From positions 1-25,848 of the IMG/VR virus record IMGVR_UViG_3300045431_000405: 25,848 bases of DNA. One strand, 5' to 3'. Source of the DNA: a virus. A program made the translations under genes and the position numbers. How positions within the stretch are numbered: position 1 is the first letter of the stretch; the number at the start of each line of letters is the position of its first letter. This document shows, piece by piece, positions 15,637 through 22,150 of the stretch. The notes below the pieces were generated by a model that saw only the letters and a program-made list of their open reading frames with translations, was not told where the DNA came from and did no database searches.

Positions 15637-16164
15637 TCAGGCTTCGGCGGCGGCCTGAGGTTCGGCGACGGCCGTTTCCGGCGCCTGTGACACCTGAACG
15701 GACGCCTCAAGCGCAGAGAGCCGTTCGGCCAGAGGCGCGCGGGCCGAGGCTTCGAAGTCGGCGAGTTTCTGAAGCGACGCTTCCAGGCCTTCGAAGCGGG
15801 CCTTCAGCTGTTCGTTCAGGCTCTCGAACGCGGCCTTGATCCAGGTGTCGTCATAGGCCAGAGCAGCGGCGGCGGGAGAGGCGTCATCGGGAGAGGCGCC
15901 GGCGGCCGCCACGGCCGGAAAGGCCAGTGGTTCAGCCAGGGCGTCCATGAAGGCTTCACGGGCCTTGGCCAGGTTCTGCAGCAGCGAGTCTGGAACAGGG
16001 CGGCTGGGAAAGCCGGCCAGGGCCGCGACGGCGCCGATCAGGCCGACCAGGGCGGCGACGGCGGGAACCTCGCCCAGGTTGAGGGTCGCCACAGGCAGGC
16101 CCTCGGTCGGAGCCTCAGTCGGCGGGGGCGGTTCGGCGGCGGGTGTCTTGGGGGATCGGCTCAT
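15637..16164 (-). CDS. Unknown protein with hydrophobic segment and coiled coil, in the head module
   Basis: I start this at ATG 16164 because AAGGAGG lies 5 nt upstream; an earlier in-frame ATG at 16227 has no such site. The 175-residue product begins MSRSPKTPAAEPPPPTEAPT, a Pro-rich disordered arm, followed by a hydrophobic run at about 33-52 (VPAVAALVGLIGAVAALAGF) long enough for one membrane pass. A helical region (TWIKAAFESLNEQLKARFEG...) probably forms a coiled coil, and the tail is Ala/Glu-rich. I do not recognise the family. It lies between gpW and portal genes, where lambda has no equivalent. Roles such as minor head protein, assembly factor or ejection protein are possible. Confidence 0.6.
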   Translation of the reverse strand: MSRSPKTPAAEPPPPTEAPTEGLPVATLNLGEVPAVAALVGLIGAVAALAGFPSRPVPDSLLQNLAKAREAFMDALAEPLAFPAVAAAGASPDDASPAAAALAYDDTWIKAAFESLNEQLKARFEGLEASLQKLADFEASARAPLAERLSALEASVQVSQAPETAVAEPQAAAEA

Positions 16165-16322
16165 GAGGGCCTCCTTGGTTAATGATGTCCGGGTGTGACG
16201 ACCTTCACCGCTCAGAACCGCCGGCATGCCGACGTCCGCGCCCGGTGTTGACGATCAGGGATCGCAGGATCGCCGGGGCCCTCGAACCCGGGGCAGGGCC
16301 TGGGGAACGGCGCGGAGAAGAC
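16165..16322 (-). other. Short intergenic stretch between gpW-like and unknown gene
   Basis: These 158 nt carry the AAGGAGG ribosome binding site of the downstream gene next to its start. The remainder is GC-rich with several short inverted repeats (for example CCCCGG/CCGGGG types) but no T-tract terminator and no convincing promoter. Confidence 0.4.
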
Positions 16323-16553
16323 TTACAGGCGGATGCTCAGCGCGCCGCGACGGCGGATCGGCAGATCCGAGGGGCGGGCGGCCAGGGCTTCCAGCTCGGC
16401 GATGTCGCGCTCCAGCCGGGCGATGTCGCCCTTGGCGTATTTGACCGTGCGGCCGTTGCTGGTGACCTCGGTCACCTGGCCGCCCGTGCTCAGCCGGCCA
16501 TAGGCGGCGCGATAGTCGTTCAGCAGGGTTTGCTGTTGGGGCGTCAGGGCCAT
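16323..16553 (-). CDS. Head-tail joining / head completion protein (gpW-like)
   Basis: This 76-residue protein starts MALTPQQQTLLNDYRAAYGR. It is similar in size to lambda gpW (68), with an N-terminal helix, the beta hairpin GGQVTEVTSNGRTVKYAKGD containing the typical V-x-x-x-G-R-x-V-x-Y pattern, and a second helix IARLERDIAELEALA. gpW binds the portal ring after packaging and prepares it for FII and tail attachment. It directly follows the large terminase gene (1 nt between the start and the terminase stop), as in lambda (A-W-B). Confidence 0.85.
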   Translation of the reverse strand: MALTPQQQTLLNDYRAAYGRLSTGGQVTEVTSNGRTVKYAKGDIARLERDIAELEALAARPSDLPIRRRGALSIRL

Positions 16554-16554
16554 G

Positions 16555-18690
16555 TCAGAAGCTCCACTTCCTCTTCGCGGCCTCGATGTCGGGCGAGGCA
16601 GGCGCCGTGTTGGCGGTGGCGGGCGGCCCGGACCCCGAACGGACGCCCGCAGATGGCGGACGCTCCCACAGCGCCTCGAGCCCCGCCTGCTGCGCCTGGC
16701 GACGACGCGCCAGCTCCAGCCAATCGGGTTCGGCGCCGGGAACCCCGATGCCCAGCGAGGCCGCCAGGGCCTTGTTGTAGACCCAGAGGTCCAGTTCCTC
16801 GTTCCGCCGGCGGACCCGCACCCAGGCCTCGTCCTTGACGACGCCCGTCTTGCTGTCCTGAACAGAGACCAGGGCTTCGCCCGTCAGCTCCTCGAAGAAA
16901 TCCCGCTCGACCCAGCCCGGCCAATGCGGACGACGCGGCGCCCGCGCCCCCTTCTCGCCCTCCAGGCTCAGGGGAATGGCCTCGTTCATCAGGGTCCGCT
17001 TCAGATCCCACGTCCCGACCCGCCAAGTGCGGCAGGTCACGACCCGCCCCTCAGGCCCCTCCAGCTTCTGGGGCTTGCCGGTGCTGCGGCGAAGCGGCGT
17101 CAGTCCCCAGCCCTTGGCCCCATCCAGGGCCTTCGACTTCGCATGCGACGAACAGAAGGCGTAGACGTGATAGGTTCCGTATCCGGAGTCGACGCCCTGG
17201 ACTTCGGTCGTGACGAACCCGCCATCCTCATGCGGCCAACGCCGCCGTTCCAGCTCGGCCAGTTCGGCCCAAATCTGCGGTTCGGACGGGCCGCCGTCGA
17301 TCCTGCCCTTGTCCACCATGACGTGTTCCGCCTCGGGGCCCCAGGCGTAGGCCGTCCATTGCGCCCAGTCGCCGTTCAGGTCGACCGCCACGGTGACGAT
17401 CTCATAGCCCGACGGCACGACGCCCTTGGTCAGCCGGTTGTCCCGCCGCTCCAGCAGCTTATCGACGTCCGCCTGCTGGACCGTGACCTCATAGGCCTCG
17501 CCGAAAATCTGCTGATGAAGGGCGATCTTGGCCTCTTCGTCGTCGGCGTCCTGGATCTGTTTGGCGATATAGGCCCAGTCGACCGCGTCTGAGACCACCT
17601 GCCAGGCGTGATAGCTGGGCTGACGCCCTTCCAGGGGCCGCGCGCGCCAGGCCTCGTACTCGCCGGCCGGAATGAAGCTGCCCGGCGCTGGATTGGTCGG
17701 GTCTTCTGAGGGGAAGCACGGGATCCAGCCGCCGCGCACGCCGTTCGCGGGCTGGCGGTCCGGTCGGCAGGCGGCCACCATGCCGCGCTTATGCCGGTGT
17801 TCAATCACCCCGCCGCAGGACGGGCAGCAGAAGTGCGGCGTCTCGCCCTTCTCCACCCCCAGCATCGCCTCCCGATCCAGCCGGATCAGCACCCCGCCGG
17901 GCAGGTGGGCGCAATGCGGGCAGGGCAGATAGAGCCGGCGCTGATCACCCGCCAGGAAGTCGGCGGTCACCGGGCATCCGGTCGCCTCGCCTGTCCCTTC
18001 CTCGGATCGGCGGACAAGTCCCGGCGTCGAATTGTGGAAGGTTTTCGCGCCCGCCAACTCCCACTGCAGCTGGCGCACCTCGATCTGTTTGTGCGGGTCG
18101 CCCCGGTCGCCGACCGAGAGGCTCCAGTTCGGCGTCTCCTCCTTCACGACCAGGCAGAAGGTGACCATTTGCAGCGGCTTGGCGCTGGTCGTTCCGAAGA
18201 ACTGGCCGTAGCCGCCGGGGAACCGCTTGTAGGTGTTGGTCGAGCCCTGCTCGTCCCGCGAAGTGACCGCCCGGATCTTGCGCCGCAGTTCCGGCGTCGC
18301 ATCCACCAGCGGCTGCCACTTGGTGCGGTTGTACTTCAGGGCCTCGTCGCCGCTCGGCAGCGCCACGCCCCAAGGCCGGGCGATCACCGTCGAATAGTAC
18401 AGGGTCGCGATCACGCCGACCGTCGTCTTGGCGATCTGCGCCGACCCGACGAAGGTGACCGTCCGGGCCGGATCGTCTGGATGCAGCCGGTCCAGAGGCT
18501 CGATCAGATATTCGAACCCGTCCCAGGACAGCTCGCCCTCGCGGGTCGTGCCGGTCTCGCCCGGAATATTGATCCGGCCTTCAGCCCAGGCGCTGATCGT
18601 CTGATCCGGCGCCGGCGTCACGGCGGCCGCCATGGCCAAGACCAGCGTCGCCGCCTGGCGCGCGATCTCCTGCGCGGAGAACAGGCTCAT
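16555..18690 (-). CDS. Terminase large subunit (GpA family)
   Basis: This 711-residue protein starts MSLFSAQEIARQAATLVLAM. GpA features in order are: SAWAEGRINIPGETGTTREG near 33-52; a Walker A-like GSAQIAKTT at 82-90; a KEET segment (182-186) where the Walker B acidic residues should lie; a zinc-ribbon-like insertion with CPHC (257-260) and CCPSC (288-292); and a nuclease region with AVDLNGDWAQWTAYAWG and later GVDSGYGTYHVYAFC, supplying metal-binding Asp residues. It is the packaging motor and cos-cutting nuclease. The Walker A has Ala where GpA proteins often have Gly, which is unusual but still compatible with a deviant P-loop. It starts 1 nt from the small terminase stop. Confidence 0.95.
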   Translation of the reverse strand: MSLFSAQEIARQAATLVLAMAAAVTPAPDQTISAWAEGRINIPGETGTTREGELSWDGFEYLIEPLDRLHPDDPARTVTFVGSAQIAKTTVGVIATLYYSTVIARPWGVALPSGDEALKYNRTKWQPLVDATPELRRKIRAVTSRDEQGSTNTYKRFPGGYGQFFGTTSAKPLQMVTFCLVVKEETPNWSLSVGDRGDPHKQIEVRQLQWELAGAKTFHNSTPGLVRRSEEGTGEATGCPVTADFLAGDQRRLYLPCPHCAHLPGGVLIRLDREAMLGVEKGETPHFCCPSCGGVIEHRHKRGMVAACRPDRQPANGVRGGWIPCFPSEDPTNPAPGSFIPAGEYEAWRARPLEGRQPSYHAWQVVSDAVDWAYIAKQIQDADDEEAKIALHQQIFGEAYEVTVQQADVDKLLERRDNRLTKGVVPSGYEIVTVAVDLNGDWAQWTAYAWGPEAEHVMVDKGRIDGGPSEPQIWAELAELERRRWPHEDGGFVTTEVQGVDSGYGTYHVYAFCSSHAKSKALDGAKGWGLTPLRRSTGKPQKLEGPEGRVVTCRTWRVGTWDLKRTLMNEAIPLSLEGEKGARAPRRPHWPGWVERDFFEELTGEALVSVQDSKTGVVKDEAWVRVRRRNEELDLWVYNKALAASLGIGVPGAEPDWLELARRRQAQQAGLEALWERPPSAGVRSGSGPPATANTAPASPDIEAAKRKWSF

Positions 18691-18691
18691 T

Positions 18692-19264
18692 TCAGGCCGC
18701 CGCCTGCTCCGGCTCTTCGAAGCCGCCGGCCAGCTTGGTCAGTTCGGCGACCAGATTGTTCAGCAGCTTCCGATCCGCCGTCTTCAGCGCCAGCTCGGCC
18801 TGGCGGACGTCTCCTAACCCGGCGATCTCCGTCGCCAGCGTGCGACGCCGGCGCTCCAGCGCCTGGGTGAAGGCCACGCCCATGGCCTCCACCGCCATCG
18901 TCACCGCCGCCTTCGAAAGCAGCTCGCGCTTCCGGTCCGCAAGATCCAGCTCAAGTTTCTCTTCCTCAAGCTGACGCTTTCGGGATCCCGCCGGCGCAAC
19001 CGCCGCCTTCGACGCCGCCGGCGCAGCCTCGCGACTGTCCAGAACCGATAGCGACTCGCCGCGCGCCTTGATCAGGGCGTCGTAATCGACCTCTTTCACC
19101 CGCCCCTGCCCGTCCCGCTTCACGGGCAGATCCTCGTTCCGCGCGATGAACCGCGAGATCGAAGATTTGTTGATCGGCCGGCCCGCCTGGGTCTCCAGCG
19201 CCGCCGCCTCGCTGACGCTCACCCACCGGCGGCTCGATTGTTCGAGGAGGAAGGGCTGTTCCAT
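18692..19264 (-). CDS. Terminase small subunit (Nu1-like DNA packaging protein)
   Basis: I prefer ATG 19264 (MEQPFLLEQSSRRWVSVSEA, 190 residues), with a CGGAG about 10 nt upstream. An ATG at 19315 would add 17 residues encoded by the repeat-rich leader and lacks a ribosome site. The N-terminus has a winged-helix/MerR-like pattern (RRWVSVSEAAALETQAGRPI, NKSSISRFIARNEDLPVKRD), as in Nu1, which binds cosB. A long helical middle (KRQLEEEKLELDLADRKREL) probably mediates oligomerisation and binding to the large subunit, and the C-terminal part is Ala/Leu/Glu-rich. It immediately precedes the large terminase gene. The repeat cluster just upstream is a candidate binding site. Confidence 0.82.
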   Translation of the reverse strand: MEQPFLLEQSSRRWVSVSEAAALETQAGRPINKSSISRFIARNEDLPVKRDGQGRVKEVDYDALIKARGESLSVLDSREAAPAASKAAVAPAGSRKRQLEEEKLELDLADRKRELLSKAAVTMAVEAMGVAFTQALERRRRTLATEIAGLGDVRQAELALKTADRKLLNNLVAELTKLAGGFEEPEQAAA

Positions 19265-19267
19265 GCC

Positions 19268-19313
19268 GTTGCACTCCGCGTTGCTTAGCAACACCCGTTG
19301 CACCCCTCGCAAC
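19268..19313. promoter_or_regulatory. Cluster of GTTGC/GCAAC repeats upstream of small terminase (candidate cosB or operator)
   Basis: Five copies of GTTGC in both orientations lie within 46 bp: plus-strand GTTGC at 19268, 19280 and 19297, and GCAAC at 19288-19292 and 19309-19313. The central pair makes GTTGCTTAGCAAC, 6-bp inverted arms around one base. In lambda, Nu1-binding R sites (cosB) lie between the cos nick site and Nu1, exactly this position. A transcription factor operator is the alternative. Confidence 0.45.
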
Positions 19314-19376
19314 ATCGCTCACTAGGGAACGAAAACGCTCTGCCGCACCGTATAGCGTTGGGGTCGGGGGGAAGGA

Positions 19377-19400
19377 CCCGCGATCGCGGGCGGCCGACCT
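19377..19400. other. Candidate cos (DNA packaging cleavage) site
   Basis: A perfect 14-bp palindrome CCCGCGATCGCGGG (19377-19390) runs into GGGCGGCCGACCT (19388-19400), which differs by one inserted base from the lambda cohesive-end sequence GGGCGGCGACCT as I remember it. It lies about 125 bp upstream of the small terminase start, comparable to lambda's cos-to-Nu1 distance. Orientation relative to transcription is the reverse complement, but cos overhang sequences are near-symmetric. Confidence 0.4.
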
Positions 19401-19419
19401 AAGTCATTGAGCGGGAACG

Positions 19420-19451
19420 AAAAACCCGCCCGGCGCGATGCCTGGGCGGGT
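19420..19451 (-). terminator. Rho-independent terminator after the NusG-like gene
   Basis: On the minus strand ACCCGCCC pairs with GGGCGGGT (8 bp, GC-rich) around a 12-nt loop, followed directly by TTTT. It lies 42 nt after the stop of the NusG-like gene and before cos and terminase, so it separates the early transcript from the late packaging operon unless antiterminated. Confidence 0.8.
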
Positions 19452-19492
19452 GGTTGGGATGGCGGGGCTCTGGATGGCTACCGCACTGCGCG

Positions 19493-20065
19493 TCAGTCTT
19501 CTGACGGCAGTGAAATGATCTGGCGCGAATCGCGGCCTAGGAGCGTGAATATGACCGCAGCCCTGTCGCCGTCAACCATCTCTTCGAAGATGACGTCGTA
19601 GTCGGCGGTCTGCCCCGCGACCCGCAGCTTGTCGCCACGCTTGAACCGAGCGGACGTCGGCCCGCCCTTTCCGTTGTCATTGCGGGCATGCTGCAACACG
19701 ACCAGGCCGTTGATCTCGCGCTTTTTCAGCTCTTCGATGAAGCGGCTCGGAATGGGGCTGGGCCGAGCGGCCTCGCCCGAACCGCGCATGATCACCTCGG
19801 TCACGCCCATGGTCGAAAACACGGCGCGCCAACGGTCCTGGTCCAGATCCATCTCGATGAACAGATAGCGCGGGATCATGGGGCGCGGACCGGGCGCCAC
19901 GCCGTTCCGGGCGCGCGCCCGAACGGGCGGCGGGACCATCGGCAGGTAGACGGTGAACCCCTGCTGCTCCAGCTGATAGCGGGCGTGCTTTTCCTGGTGG
20001 ACGTGGGTCACCACCACGTACCAGGCCCGACCCTGGCCGGAGGTTTGAACGGCGGACGCGGTCAC
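19493..20065 (-). CDS. NusG/RfaH-like transcription antitermination protein (phage-encoded)
   Basis: I select GTG 20065 (190 residues, MTASAVQTSG...) because GAAGGGG lies about 8 nt upstream and the extension to ATG 20125 is made of repeat-derived sequence. Residues 15-130 match a NusG N-terminal domain: AWYVVVTHVHQEKHARYQLE, QQGFTVYLP, PRPMIPRYLFIEMDLD, then FSTMGVTEVIMRGSGEAARP. The C-terminal 50 residues (FKRGDKLRVAG..., VIFTLLGRDSRQIISL) look like a KOW domain. NusG paralogues bind RNA polymerase and alter pausing or termination. Its placement at the end of the early block, just before a terminator and the late operon, suggests it may let polymerase read into late genes. This is a specialised paralogue, not the housekeeping nusG. 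Confidence 0.85.
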   Translation of the reverse strand: MTASAVQTSGQGRAWYVVVTHVHQEKHARYQLEQQGFTVYLPMVPPPVRARARNGVAPGPRPMIPRYLFIEMDLDQDRWRAVFSTMGVTEVIMRGSGEAARPSPIPSRFIEELKKREINGLVVLQHARNDNGKGGPTSARFKRGDKLRVAGQTADYDVIFEEMVDGDRAAVIFTLLGRDSRQIISLPSED

Positions 20066-20160
20066 TGGGAGAGCCCCTTCTCTGCTAAGCGGGGCGTCCC
20101 AAGCCGTACCATCGGGGCGTCCCATCTATTCTTTTGTTTAATCTCGTAAAAATAACTCAT
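20062..20160 (-). CDS. Possible 32-residue leader peptide coupled to the NusG-like gene
   Basis: A small frame from ATG 20160 encodes MSYFYEIKQKNRWDAPMVRL and ends LAEKGLSQ. Its TGA overlaps the GTG start of the NusG-like gene (GTGA), which would allow coupling. There is no clear Shine-Dalgarno, and much of it is encoded by the AT-rich stretch and repeat units, so it may be fortuitous. Confidence 0.25.
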   Translation of the reverse strand: MSYFYEIKQKNRWDAPMVRLGTPRLAEKGLSQ

Positions 20161-20332
20161 GGGACGCGCGGGACGCATGGGACGCACCTGTGGCGTCATG
20201 CGCCTACGCCTACGCACGCACACATGAGGCGGACTGAGCGTCCCAAGCGTCCCAGCGTCCCAACGCCCCCTCAAAGCCCCGTCAGTCATGGGTTTCCCCG
20301 TGGGACGCAGGGTGGGACGAATCATGGGACGC
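20094..20332. repeat. TGGGACGC octamer cluster in alternating orientation (iteron-like)
   Basis: About eleven copies of TGGGACGC or its complement, a few with one mismatch, lie in 240 bp. GCGTCCCA occurs at 20094 and 20117. Forward copies follow at 20160, 20169 (CGGGACGC) and 20178, spaced exactly 9 bp, then GCGTCCCA at 20238, 20247 and 20255, and forward copies at 20301, 20313 (ending GA) and 20325. The forward and reverse triplets can pair as a long hairpin or act as protein-binding arrays. An AT-rich stretch (20125-20160) lies within. The array spans the end of the helicase gene, the intergenic gap and the start region of the NusG-like gene. Confidence 0.85.
20125..20160. promoter_or_regulatory. 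AT-rich stretch within the repeat cluster (unwinding element or promoter region)
   Basis: Thirty-six bases with roughly three quarters A+T stand out in a GC-rich window (for example TATTCTTTTGTTTAATC and GTAAAAATAAC). Next to iteron-like repeats this could be a DNA unwinding element; it could equally be the promoter of the NusG-like gene, though no clean -35/-10 pair is seen. Confidence 0.4.
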
Positions 20333-22150
20333 GCCCCCGCTCCGGCCCCAACGCGGGGGGTCGAAGGCGGTCGCCTCCCTGGGGTCCGCCCCGACCGCGA
20401 CGGGCCTGTCCAACCAGGGGGTGAGGGGGACGCACAGCACGCGGCTCTGGTGCATGCCGAACCGCTTCGGCCCGTCGCCGGGCCTGGGCGCCACCGACGG
20501 GCCGAGGTCCGCCAGATGCTCCAGCACCCCGCGCCAGTTGGCGTACTGCGTCCCGTGCAGAGCCTTCTCGAGGGCCGGGTGATTGTTGGCGACCAACAGC
20601 CAAGGCCCTGGCCTGTCGGTCCCCGCATGCCCGTTCTCGACGATCAGGCCCCAGGCTTTCAGCACCTTTCCCGCCCGTGCGCCGGGGCTCTCCAACTCCT
20701 CCTGGATCAGCTCGCCTATGGTCAGCGCCCTGTCATGCCCCAGGTGGCCCGAGTTCAGCGCCCAGATGTATTGCAGACACCCCTGCCCAGGGTTCAGCGC
20801 CGAGGACCGTTCGTCCCGCGCCTGGGCCAGCCCCATCCAGATCCGCGCCTCTTCCCGCGCCTCCGCCTCGGTCAGGGCGGTGTCGAACAGCAGCAGCCTT
20901 CGCCCCGCCGCCAGGCTGGCGATCAGGTCCGCCGCCCGGGGCGCCTGTCGCGTCTCGACCAGGGCCGCCTTGATCGCGGCCACGTCGGCGCGGAACCGCT
21001 TGGCCTCCCTCAAGGCGCGCGCCAGCAGACCGGGCGACAGGGCCCGCGCCGCCTCTATGGCCGCTTCCAGGTCGTCGTCCGTCGTCCCCTTGCGGCCGTC
21101 CAGCCGCCCCATGTGGATCTCCAGCGTCCGCGTCGCCATGGCGTCCCCCAGGGGCACGGGAAAGATGCTGGCCAGATAGGCGCACCCGACGGCCGAGGTC
21201 GAAACCGTCCCGCCGTTGATCGAGCCCTTGCGCCCCGAACTCCCCTCCCCGGTCGCCATCCGGCGCAGCACTTCCAGCGCCTTCTCCACCGGCCCCGGCT
21301 GGCCGTCGGTGCTGGGCTCCGCCTCATCCAGGAACAGGCCTCTCGCCTCGGACGACAGGCTGTTTTTCAGCCCCGCGTCGGTGAAACTGTCCAACAGATC
21401 CCCGGCGTTGGCGCTGCCCGCCGCCTGCATCAGGCGCGACAGGGTCGTCTTGCCGGTCCCCGCCCCGCCGCTGACGTTGACCACGGGCCGGAACCGCGGC
21501 CAGGCGCCTAGCAATTGAACCCCCAGCCAGCCGAACAGGGCGTCGGCCTGGCTCAACCCCTCGGGGGCGCGGGGGTCCAGGGGGCTGAACGACCACAGGT
21601 TCAGCGCGGCCCTCAGGTTCTTGGCCTCCTTGACGGTGGCGGGTTTCGCCGGCCGCGCCGTCCGGGGCCGCAGCAGCCACAGAGGCCCGTCGATATCCTC
21701 GCGCAGGGCCGCCGCCACCGGACGCCAGTCGTCGGGCCCGAACGGCCAGCGCCCCACGGCGTCGCCGCAATGGACGATCGGCCCGTCGTCCCCGGCCCAG
21801 ACGCCGTATCCGCGTTCCTGACGGTTCTCGTCCCATACGCCGCGCTCGCGGCACTGCCGAACCAGCCACCGCGCCGCCTCCTGCAGCTGGATCTTGCCCT
21901 CTTCGTCGCGCCAGTTTCCGAGGAACATCGCCCCCGCCACGCTGGCGTAGATGTCGGTCCTCAGCATCTGGGCGATCCGCGCCGCCTTCTCGCGACGGAT
22001 CGAACCTTCGGGCAGGGCGAAGACGACGTCGCCCCCCAGGAAGCCCAGCGGGATCACCGGACAATCCTCGACCTTGGGATTGACGTAGGCGGTCGTCCCC
22101 TTGTCCGCCCCCTCGGCGTCGCTCTCTGAAATCACGAAATCGTCGCTCAC
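20282..22150 (-). CDS. Phage replicative helicase / P-loop ATPase
   Basis: The start is GTG 22150, overlapping the primase stop (GTGA); the product has 622 residues (MSDDFVISESDAEGADKG...). Residues 226-240 contain the Walker A VSGGAGTGKTTLSRL, and 271-279 the Walker B GLFLDEAEP, with a later sensor-like stretch around TSAVGCAYLASIFPVPLGDA. The N-terminal 200 residues have no motif I recognise. The organisation fits phage/plasmid primase-associated helicases that act with a separate TOPRIM primase, as here. The final 20 residues (SHDSSHPASHGETHD) are encoded by copies of the TGGGACGC repeat, so the C-terminus has been shaped by that element. Confidence 0.8.
   Translation of the reverse strand: MSDDFVISESDAEGADKGTTAYVNPKVEDCPVIPLGFLGGDVVFALPEGSIRREKAARIAQMLRTDIYASVAGAMFLGNWRDEEGKIQLQEAARWLVRQCRERGVWDENRQERGYGVWAGDDGPIVHCGDAVGRWPFGPDDWRPVAAALREDIDGPLWLLRPRTARPAKPATVKEAKNLRAALNLWSFSPLDPRAPEGLSQADALFGWLGVQLLGAWPRFRPVVNVSGGAGTGKTTLSRLMQAAGSANAGDLLDSFTDAGLKNSLSSEARGLFLDEAEPSTDGQPGPVEKALEVLRRMATGEGSSGRKGSINGGTVSTSAVGCAYLASIFPVPLGDAMATRTLEIHMGRLDGRKGTTDDDLEAAIEAARALSPGLLARALREAKRFRADVAAIKAALVETRQAPRAADLIASLAAGRRLLLFDTALTEAEAREEARIWMGLAQARDERSSALNPGQGCLQYIWALNSGHLGHDRALTIGELIQEELESPGARAGKVLKAWGLIVENGHAGTDRPGPWLLVANNHPALEKALHGTQYANWRGVLEHLADLGPSVAPRPGDGPKRFGMHQSRVLCVPLTPWLDRPVAVGADPREATAFDPPRWGRSGGASHDSSHPASHGETHD

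Noticed and set aside
16165-16322. Terminator or extra small gene between the gpW-like and unknown genes
   Set aside because: No T tract follows the inverted repeats, and the extended start at 16227 lacks a ribosome site.
17791-18870. A 359-codon plus-strand frame opposite the terminase genes
   Set aside because: Shadow of the large terminase; Arg/Pro/Leu-rich without motifs.
19316-19418. A sigma70 promoter for the late operon
   Set aside because: A TATACG hexamer is present on the minus strand near 19350, but no acceptable -35 element at the right distance was found.
20066-20125. ATG 20125 as the NusG-like start
   Set aside because: The extra 20 residues are encoded by TGGGACGC repeat units and there is no Shine-Dalgarno; GTG 20065 has one. 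It remains possible.
20288-21511. A 407-codon plus-strand frame opposite the helicase
   Set aside because: Shadow frame; Walker A and B motifs are on the minus strand.
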